Below are positions 6,906 to 11,780 of a DNA stretch of 11,780 nt, piece by piece. Numbering within the stretch: position 1 is the first letter of the stretch; each line of letters starts with the position of its first letter. This stretch comes from Fidelibacterota bacterium TCS55 (GTDB taxonomy: Bacteria; Fidelibacterota; Marinisomatia; Marinisomatales; TCS55): contig CAJJBS010000093.1 of the NCBI GenBank assembly GCA_905182385.1, positions 1 through 11,780 on the forward strand, given 5' to 3'. Under the pieces are notes generated by a model that saw nothing but the letters and a program-made list of their open reading frames with translations, did not search any database and was not told the DNA's origin. Position numbers and translations under genes: made by a program.

Positions 6906-7604
6906 TTGAATAAAATAATAAGTGTATTCATTGAGCTGCCCCAGGTACATATTCAAGCAACATCTATCACTTTAGCCGTTGTTGCCGCTCTTCTTTACCT
7001 ACAATATCGTAATAAATGGTCTTTTGACAGGTCTTCACTTTATCCTTTTTTGTCTTTACCTTTAATTGTCGAACTTATTTATCAATTAGCTGCTCTAAAT
7101 GATAGTACTTGGTCATATAAGACTAGTTTACCTTTAGAGTTTTCATACATTACAAGCCTTAGCGCACTAACGTACTTGTTTTTTAATCATCAAAAAGTTA
7201 ATGCTTGGTTATATTTTGCTGGAATTTGGTGCGCTACAGCATCTTTTATTAATACTATAATGTTTGGGACTGAAGCTTGGTATCTATTTTTAAGATATTA
7301 TGGACACCATGGTATTTTATTATTATTTGGATTACGACCATTTTTTTGGGGATTCAGACCTAAATTAAAAGATTATTTAAGGTCAATTTTAATGACCACC
7401 ATTATTTTAACACTCGTACATACGATTAATTACTTAATTGGTAGTAATTACATGTTTACTTACTCAAGACCAAATGGATCAAATTTTTCTCAATTAATGC
7501 CTGAGTGGCCAGATTATTTAATACTTATTCTTAGTCTAGGGGTTTTCTATTATACAGTATTATACTTTTTAGGTAGAAGAAAACAATCAATAGTTAAATC
7601 ATAA
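6906..7604 (+). CDS. YwaF/TMEM164-like integral membrane protein (TIGR02206 type)
   Basis: The 232-residue protein has about six to seven membrane helices and the landmarks of the YwaF/TMEM164 family: LPLEFS at 75-80, HHGILLL at 134-140 and NYLIGSNYMF at 175-184 followed by SRPNG. Most members I know carry Cys in the LPLxxC position, and here it is Ser80. Human TMEM164 is reported to act as a Cys-dependent acyltransferase on ether phospholipids. The bacterial function is unknown. The start is unusual: the only reasonable start is TTG at 6906-6908, three nt after the TAG of the CIA30 gene and in the same frame, with no ATG before the first helix. Translation by reinitiation or stop readthrough is possible. 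The 3' end overlaps a convergent gene by 11 bp. Confidence 0.82.
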   Translation: MNKIISVFIELPQVHIQATSITLAVVAALLYLQYRNKWSFDRSSLYPFLSLPLIVELIYQLAALNDSTWSYKTSLPLEFSYITSLSALTYLFFNHQKVNAWLYFAGIWCATASFINTIMFGTEAWYLFLRYYGHHGILLLFGLRPFFWGFRPKLKDYLRSILMTTIILTLVHTINYLIGSNYMFTYSRPNGSNFSQLMPEWPDYLILILSLGVFYYTVLYFLGRRKQSIVKS

Positions 7605-7998
7605 AAAGTAAAATTAAACGCAATGACCATCCAACAGTTCTTAACCAATTATACTTTACTAAGTTATTTATAATTTTATCATCTTTATTGTTTTTGAGTT
7701 TTGAATGATATCCACTAAAGATCAAAGCAGTACTAAGCCAAATTAAATAAAGAATTATCATAGCGCATATATATAACAAAGATAAATTACCTTGAAATAA
7801 TAAATAGCTACCTGTACATATTTCAATAACCATTATTGGAAAAACAAAAAACATTATTCCTCTAATATGTAAAACCATAAAAGCTTTAAATAGCTTATTT
7901 TCTATGTATCTAAAACTAGGATAGTGAATTAACTGAATTACCCATATTGCACCAGTAAGGATAGCTGTTGATAGTATGTGTAAATTTATTATATCCAT
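7594..7998 (-). CDS. Small conserved membrane protein, function unknown
   Basis: From the ATG at 7996-7998 the product has 134 residues and four predicted membrane helices. After the first helix comes the motif WVIQLIHYPSF, then an HIRGIMFFVFPIMVIEICTGSYLLF block. Similar small four-helix proteins with a W-x-VQLxHYPxF motif are found in several proteobacteria and Bacteroidota without known function, and I know no gene name. A longer reading starts at TTG 8016 (140 residues), where TTG overlaps the TGA of the lipoprotein gene upstream as TTGA. I prefer the ATG because the family normally begins right before the first helix, but coupling through the TTG is possible. It is cotranscribed with the lipoprotein gene 8013-8582. 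Its end overlaps the YwaF-like gene tail to tail by 11 bp. Confidence 0.75.
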   Translation of the reverse strand: MDIINLHILSTAILTGAIWVIQLIHYPSFRYIENKLFKAFMVLHIRGIMFFVFPIMVIEICTGSYLLFQGNLSLLYICAMIILYLIWLSTALIFSGYHSKLKNNKDDKIINNLVKYNWLRTVGWSLRLILLFMI

Positions 7999-8012
7999 AT
8001 TTAAATAATTAT

Positions 8013-8582
8013 TCAATCTTTAGTTTCATTAAGTGGAAAAATTTTAATCCAGCTAAATTGCCAAAATAATTCTAATTTCTTTTGTTCACCGTTTAGTAAA
8101 TCAGTTAGCATAAATTCTCTATAACTTTCTTCAAATATACCTTTTGGTGCATTATAAGCCATCTCAATTGTTTTACTATTTATAAGCTTAGCTTCTACTT
8201 CAACACGATCTTTTGTTTTAATGAATAAACAATTAAATATGTAAGAATTTTTAACATTATTTTTTTCAAATGAAGCTTCATATTTATTTTGTTCACCATA
8301 TTCATTCAAAATTTTATAATAGGATCCTTCTTTAATTACAATCCATCTAGCACGTTTAGCTATTTCTTTACGTTCAATGACTTTCCCATTATCATAAAGT
8401 GTTCCTACAACATATTCAATCCAAACACCTTCTAAAGTATCCAAGCTTTTATAATTACTCTTAAAATACTTTCTATAGTTAACCTCAGCAGGAACTATAT
8501 AAGCAGAATCCGGCTTAATATTAAGATTAGGAGTACAAGCAAAATAAAATATCAAAAAAAAGAGAATTGCACTTTTTTTCAT
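8013..8582 (-). CDS. Predicted lipoprotein of unknown function
   Basis: The 189-residue product starts with MKKSAILFFLIFYFAC, a signal peptide with a lipobox-like end (Tyr-Phe-Ala-Cys16). The hydrophobic residues before the Cys deviate from the E. coli consensus, but Cys followed by TPN at the end of the stretch supports lipidation. The mature part is mixed alpha/beta with many Lys, Glu, Tyr and Asn residues. It contains a segment beginning LEGVWIEYVVGTLYDNGK and ends near FWQFSWIKIFPLNETKD. I do not recognise a family. The 'EGVW' start and repeated strands hint at a small beta-barrel-like fold, but that is only an impression. It is the first gene of a two-gene unit with the small membrane protein and is divergent from the TRASH protein gene over a 192-bp gap. 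Confidence 0.75.
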   Translation of the reverse strand: MKKSAILFFLIFYFACTPNLNIKPDSAYIVPAEVNYRKYFKSNYKSLDTLEGVWIEYVVGTLYDNGKVIERKEIAKRARWIVIKEGSYYKILNEYGEQNKYEASFEKNNVKNSYIFNCLFIKTKDRVEVEAKLINSKTIEMAYNAPKGIFEESYREFMLTDLLNGEQKKLELFWQFSWIKIFPLNETKD

Positions 8583-8736
8583 TCAACAATCTATAACTGA
8601 AGTTTTAGCTAGTGAATAATAAAATATATTTATTTATAATTTATTGAATCGTTTAATACTTAAATTAATATAGTGTTTACAGTTAATTAGATGTTGATAG
8701 ATTTATATAAAATTTATAATTTATCTTCATTAATAA

Positions 8737-8750
8737 GCTCATAACGCTTA
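8737..8750 (+). promoter_or_regulatory. Second copy of the GCTCATAACGCTTA element, upstream of the TRASH protein gene
   Basis: These 14 bases are identical to 6287-6300. This copy ends 24 nt before the ATG at 8775, with an AGGAA Shine-Dalgarno sequence (8765-8769) between. The partner repeat unit is imperfect here (ATAAGCT at 8733-8739). The flanking bases create an inverted repeat, TAAGC (8734-8738) and GCTTA (8746-8750), with a 7-bp spacer. It is either a shared promoter element or an operator, and its identity is unknown. Confidence 0.5.
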
Positions 8751-8774
8751 ATTTTAATCATTATAGGAATTAAT

Positions 8775-9224
8775 ATGAAAAAAACATTATTTATTTTACT
8801 AGGTATCTTTACTTTTATTTGTGCTCAACAAGAATCTAAAAAATCGACAGCTATATATTGTGTAGTTACAGGTGATAAAGTTGATCCTGATATGCAAGAG
8901 AGTAGCTCATATAAAAATGGAAAAGTATACTTTTGCTGTGGCGGGTGTAAAGAAGAATTTGATGAGGATAGTAAAAAATTCTCAACTAAGGCTAATTATC
9001 AACTTCTTGCTACAAAACAATACACTCAAACTAGTTGTCCAATGACTGGAGGAAAAGTTAAAGCCGGCAAGGTTGTAACTGTAAATGCAGAGATTGTCTC
9101 TTTTTGTTGTAATAATTGTTTAAAAAAAGCAACAAAGTCAGATGATAAAATAGGCCTACTCTTTTCTGATGCCTCATTTGATAAAGGTTTTAAAAATATC
9201 AATATCAAAAAGTTGAAAAAATAA
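8775..9224 (+). CDS. Secreted protein with two TRASH-like metal-binding motifs
   Basis: The 149-residue product has an N-terminal signal peptide (MKKTLFILLGIFTFICA, probable cleavage near residue 17; the Cys16 context is not a good lipobox). Two related cysteine modules follow. Module one has C29-VVTG, then FCC-x2-C with Cys54, Cys55 and Cys58. Module two has C88-PMTG, then FCCNNC with Cys111, Cys112 and Cys115. The spacing (C-x22-24-C-x3-C) fits the TRASH/YHS type linked to heavy-metal sensing, trafficking and resistance, for example copper. A periplasmic metal-binding or metal-carrying role is an inference. A clear AGGAA Shine-Dalgarno sequence sits 5 nt before the ATG. The gene stands alone, with the 14-bp shared element upstream and a strong hairpin terminator downstream. 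The tail is Lys-rich. Confidence 0.82.
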   Translation: MKKTLFILLGIFTFICAQQESKKSTAIYCVVTGDKVDPDMQESSSYKNGKVYFCCGGCKEEFDEDSKKFSTKANYQLLATKQYTQTSCPMTGGKVKAGKVVTVNAEIVSFCCNNCLKKATKSDDKIGLLFSDASFDKGFKNINIKKLKK

Positions 9225-9240
9225 GAATAAACTCTGATTC

Positions 9241-9282
9241 TAATAAACAAAAGCTTCTTAAAAAAGAAGCTTTTGTTTATTA
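9241..9282 (+). terminator. Perfect 19-bp hairpin, likely intrinsic terminator
   Basis: The left arm 9241-9259 and right arm 9264-9282 are exact reverse complements around an AAAA loop. The core stem AAGCTTC/GAAGCTT is followed by TTTTGTTT within the right arm, giving the stem plus T-run of a Rho-independent terminator. The mirrored A-run makes it plausible in both directions. It starts 17 nt after the TRASH protein stop and ends 15 nt before the mutM ATG. Confidence 0.85.
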
Positions 9283-9297
9283 ACTAACTATATAAAT

Positions 9298-10116
9298 ATG
9301 CCTGAATTACCAGAAGTTCAATCAGTAGTTAATTACTTTAAACCTCTCTTATTGAACGAAACTATCCATTCTGTCAATCATCTAAATGATTATCCTAAAG
9401 TCTTTGAAACTCATACCACTAGTGAGTTAAATAAACATGTTTCAAACAAAAAAATCACTAGAATATGGAGACGCGGTAAATATATAATCTTAAATTTATC
9501 GAATGGTCACTTATGTATTCATCTTCGTATGACTGGTCAATTACAAGTTGGAAGCAGTCTAAATGACAACACTAAACATTTTACAGCATTAATTAATTTA
9601 AAAAATAAGTCAAAAATTTATTTTAAAGATTATAGGAAGTTTGGACGTATATATTTTTTTAAAAATTTAGATATACTTAATTATAAACTAGGCCCAGAAC
9701 CATTTGATCCATCATTTAATTATAAATATTTAAAGAATAATTTAAATAAATCTAGAGGGATGATTAAGCCTAAGCTTTTAAATCAAAAGTTTATTGCTGG
9801 TTTGGGTAATATATACGTAGATGAAGTATTATGGAAATGTAGAGTACACCCAATTACTCGTTGCGATAAGATTAGTGCTATTAAAATAAAAAGATTACTA
9901 TCCGCTATTCCTGAAATATTACAGAAATCAATAGATTTTAATGGCACAACAATTATCAATTTTTCGCCTGGAAATAAAACTAAGGGTGAATTTGCTAAGT
10001 ACTTAAATATATTTGGTAAACAAAATCAGCATTGCTCACATTGCAAAACAATTATAAAAAAGATTTTCGTGAGTCAAAGAGGTACACATTTTTGCCCAAA
10101 GTGTCAAAAATATTAA
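9298..10116 (+). CDS. mutM: Formamidopyrimidine/8-oxoguanine DNA glycosylase MutM (Fpg)
   Basis: The 272-residue product matches the full Fpg length. The catalytic N-terminus MPELPEV supplies Pro2 (the Schiff-base nucleophile after Met removal), Glu3 and Glu6. Lys61 in RRGKY corresponds to the conserved beta-hairpin lysine, and HLRMTG at 75-80 follows. GLGNIYVDEVLWKCRVHP forms the helix-two-turn-helix region. A C-terminal zinc finger has Cys246-x2-Cys249 and Cys266-x2-Cys269, with Arg261 in the RGTHFC finger loop. The enzyme removes 8-oxoguanine and FaPy lesions and then cleaves the abasic site. The start is fixed by the MPELPEV N-terminus. There is no Shine-Dalgarno sequence. The ATG lies 15 nt after the hairpin terminator, so the promoter must overlap or precede the hairpin, or expression depends on readthrough. 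The 3' end is 15 bp from the convergent hydrolase gene. Confidence 0.97.
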   Translation: MPELPEVQSVVNYFKPLLLNETIHSVNHLNDYPKVFETHTTSELNKHVSNKKITRIWRRGKYIILNLSNGHLCIHLRMTGQLQVGSSLNDNTKHFTALINLKNKSKIYFKDYRKFGRIYFFKNLDILNYKLGPEPFDPSFNYKYLKNNLNKSRGMIKPKLLNQKFIAGLGNIYVDEVLWKCRVHPITRCDKISAIKIKRLLSAIPEILQKSIDFNGTTIINFSPGNKTKGEFAKYLNIFGKQNQHCSHCKTIIKKIFVSQRGTHFCPKCQKY

Positions 10117-10131
10117 AACAAAAATAAAATT

Positions 10132-11325
10132 TTACTCGAACTTTTGAAGCCAATTAATTGCTTTAATAACTGCCGGCGCATAAGCAGTTGGTGAATGAAG
10201 CCCTTTTTCTAAAAGTATAAGCTCGGCATCTCCTCCTGAATTTTGAATATTAGTTGCCATATCTACGCTTTGCTGATAGTCAACTACATTATCTTCTTTA
10301 CTATGTATAAATAATATTGGTGATTTTGGTATCGTTTTAATAAGTGAATTATCTATTAACTTTTGTCGATATTCTTTAAAAATATTACTAGTAGTAAAAG
10401 AGTTTAGAAATTCAGCATGAAATAAATCTTTCGTATTAGTTGTCAAATAATCATTGATTGCAAATGCATCAATATCTCCTTTGAATAAGTTATCTAATCT
10501 TTCTAAATATGGTGACTTAATCACTTTATCTATTATTTCTAAATTATAATATTTATCATAAATATAGATTGGATGAATAGCCCAAGATGGCATAAGTAAT
10601 GTATCTGGAATATCTAAGGACTCAATATTTAAATCATAGTATCCAGCAATTAGTACGCTTGCTGATATTTCATAATCTCTTGGATTATTAATTAAAATTT
10701 TATGAGCAGCCATAGAATTATAGCTACCATTTGAATAACCTAGTAAAAAAACGTTATCATTTAATTCAATATCTTTTTCACACGCATAGTGCTTAATACC
10801 TGAAATTAAATCAACTACAGCATTTCCATTTTGATGCATATTAACTGATTCATAATTTACATTTGAGCTACCAAGTCCTATATAATCTGATTGAACAGAT
10901 GCGTACCCTATACTCGCACCAAATAAACCTAAATAGCCATAAAGTGGAGTAACTGAAGGTACATCAGTCTTTTTAATTGTATAGCCATGTTGACCGCTCA
11001 AAATAGAAAGAGGCACGTCATTAGGAGTCAGAGGTAAATAAACTGCACCAGATGCATAAATTATATTATTGTTATTATCTGTGGTCGTATACTTAACAGA
11101 ATATATTTGAACGTCATATAAAGCAGTGAAGTTTTCTTCAGGGATACCAAAGTCTGGACGAATATTATTAATAAAATTTGCAGAAATAACACCCATGTCA
11201 CTTACTTCAGTAAAATTACCAACATTTGGAATCTCACAAGGCTGTAGACTATCATCTTCACAACCCCATGTAATTAGAAATGTAAATAATAAATAGAAAG
11301 AAATATTTTTTCGGTTTGAAATCAT
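10132..11325 (-). CDS. Lipoprotein alpha/beta hydrolase (secretory lipase-like)
   Basis: The 397-residue product has an N-terminal hydrophobic segment ending in TWGC, with Cys22 the probable lipidated residue, followed by the acidic EDDS. That pattern resembles surface-directed lipoproteins of Bacteroidota. The alpha/beta hydrolase fold carries the nucleophile motif GYSNGS (Ser198), a likely acid in HSKEDNVVD (Asp345) and the catalytic His in KGLHSPT (His377). The SDYIGLGSS stretch at 146-154 resembles secretory lipase/esterase-type proteins. Substrate and product are unknown, and an esterase or peptidase-like activity on the cell surface is the best guess. It lies 20 bp downstream of the methyltransferase gene on the same strand and is probably cotranscribed with it. 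No clear Shine-Dalgarno sequence is seen. Confidence 0.85.
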   Translation of the reverse strand: MISNRKNISFYLLFTFLITWGCEDDSLQPCEIPNVGNFTEVSDMGVISANFINNIRPDFGIPEENFTALYDVQIYSVKYTTTDNNNNIIYASGAVYLPLTPNDVPLSILSGQHGYTIKKTDVPSVTPLYGYLGLFGASIGYASVQSDYIGLGSSNVNYESVNMHQNGNAVVDLISGIKHYACEKDIELNDNVFLLGYSNGSYNSMAAHKILINNPRDYEISASVLIAGYYDLNIESLDIPDTLLMPSWAIHPIYIYDKYYNLEIIDKVIKSPYLERLDNLFKGDIDAFAINDYLTTNTKDLFHAEFLNSFTTSNIFKEYRQKLIDNSLIKTIPKSPILFIHSKEDNVVDYQQSVDMATNIQNSGGDAELILLEKGLHSPTAYAPAVIKAINWLQKFE

Positions 11326-11345
11326 AACTATTATTCTAATTTAAA

Positions 11346-11780
11346 TCAAAGACTTGGTTTTATAAATTTAAGAGTATACCTATCACTTTCACCTATTTTC
11401 TTAAAGTCTTTTTGCCGTTTTTTTAATCCTGATTTATCTAAACCATTGTTTGATAGTGTTGGTGGAAGGTTCCAAACACCACCGGGGTAATCTTTAGTAT
11501 CTTTTGAATTAGAGTTAACTTGAGATGATCCAACATAGATAAACCCAATGGCTTCAGCATCTTTGATCATACAAGGTTCACAAGTATATCCTTTTGCATC
11601 AACTGTTGTATCACTTCGATGATCAGTAATCCCGAGAATGCCACCGGGCTTAAGGGTATTAAACATAGCTCTTAATTTTTCAAATTCTGTACTTCCAACC
11701 CAATTATGATAATTACGAAAAGTTAATATCATATCAGCAGAAGAAACTTTACCATAGCTATTGCCCTTAAAAGCAACCAT
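11346..11780 (-). CDS. Class I SAM-dependent methyltransferase, C-terminal part (COG4798-type), cut by the window edge
   Basis: The visible 145-codon stretch (144 residues plus the stop) runs off the window end, so the Met at the edge is probably internal. It contains ADMILTFRNYHNW (residues 15-27), LKPGGILGITDHRSD (43-57) and the downstream pattern EAIGFIYVGSSQVNSNSKDTKDYPGGVWNLPPT, ending in SDRYTLKFIKP. This is the C-terminal half of the predicted methyltransferase group COG4798, whose complete members run to about 250-290 residues with an N-terminal SAM-binding GxG motif that should lie beyond position 11780. The LKPGG and DHR stretches are the usual post-motif elements of Rossmann-fold methyltransferases. 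The substrate is unknown. Members are often exported, but the signal peptide, if any, lies outside the window. The gene precedes the hydrolase gene by 20 bp. Confidence 0.85.
   Translation of the reverse strand: MVAFKGNSYGKVSSADMILTFRNYHNWVGSTEFEKLRAMFNTLKPGGILGITDHRSDTTVDAKGYTCEPCMIKDAEAIGFIYVGSSQVNSNSKDTKDYPGGVWNLPPTLSNNGLDKSGLKKRQKDFKKIGESDRYTLKFIKPSL

Noticed and set aside
9026..9250. Minus-strand open frame over the TRASH protein gene and terminator
   Set aside because: It is the complement of the conserved cysteine motifs and has no ribosome-binding site or homology that I recognise.
10117..10131. TAAAATTTTA-like palindrome between mutM and the hydrolase gene as terminator
   Set aside because: It has no GC in the stem and no loop, so it cannot form a stable terminator.
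1..11780. CRISPR array, transposon ends, phage genes or a defence island
   Set aside because: No regularly spaced repeats, transposase, integrase, nuclease or helicase combinations are seen. Gene content is ordinary housekeeping, envelope and stress functions.

Overview
The window is a strongly AT-rich, gene-dense bacterial segment with about fifteen genes, short gaps and no rRNA, tRNA, CRISPR array or insertion sequence that I could see. Several predicted lipoproteins carry acidic residues right after the lipid-modified cysteine. Most genes lack a clear Shine-Dalgarno sequence, while a few exported-protein genes have one. This mix suggests a marine, low-GC member of the Fibrobacteres-Chlorobi-Bacteroidetes group (for example Candidatus Marinimicrobia or a Bacteroidota relative). 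That assignment is an inference and is weak without a phylogeny.

Left part (1-3987): a possible 12-codon tail of an upstream gene ends at 40. It is followed on the minus strand by the translational GTPase gene typA (175-2001) and a TauE/SafE-type (TSUP) permease (2189-2947). A tocopherol cyclase family protein is divergent from the permease on the plus strand (3016-3987) and ends 3 bp from the convergent yaaA.

Middle part (3991-6210, minus strand): four genes run in the order exported Rieske lipoprotein, stand-alone Lon substrate-binding (LON) domain protein, small DoxX-like membrane protein, and peroxide-stress protein YaaA. Gaps of 9, 52 and 2 bp make them a likely operon with a redox or stress flavour. 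From the divergent promoter region at 6211-6320, a CIA30-domain lipoprotein (6321-6902) and a YwaF/TMEM164-like membrane protein (6906-7604) are read to the right. These two lie in the same reading frame and are separated by one TAG stop, with a TTG as the only near start for the second. They meet a convergent minus-strand pair at 7594-8582, a small membrane protein of unknown function and a lipoprotein.

Right part (8775-11780): a secreted protein with two TRASH-like cysteine motifs is followed by a perfect 19-bp hairpin that looks like an intrinsic terminator. mutM (8-oxoguanine DNA glycosylase) begins only 15 nt after it. On the minus strand a lipoprotein alpha/beta hydrolase follows a methyltransferase that is cut by the window edge.

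The most unusual non-coding signal is a 14-bp element, GCTCATAACGCTTA. It occurs exactly twice, 20 and 24 nt before the starts of the CIA30 lipoprotein and the TRASH protein. In the first copy it is part of a tandem ATAACGCT repeat. I see no defence system or evident novel multi-gene machine. The most testable oddities are the shared upstream element, the single-TAG junction, and the Cys-to-Ser change in the YwaF-like protein.
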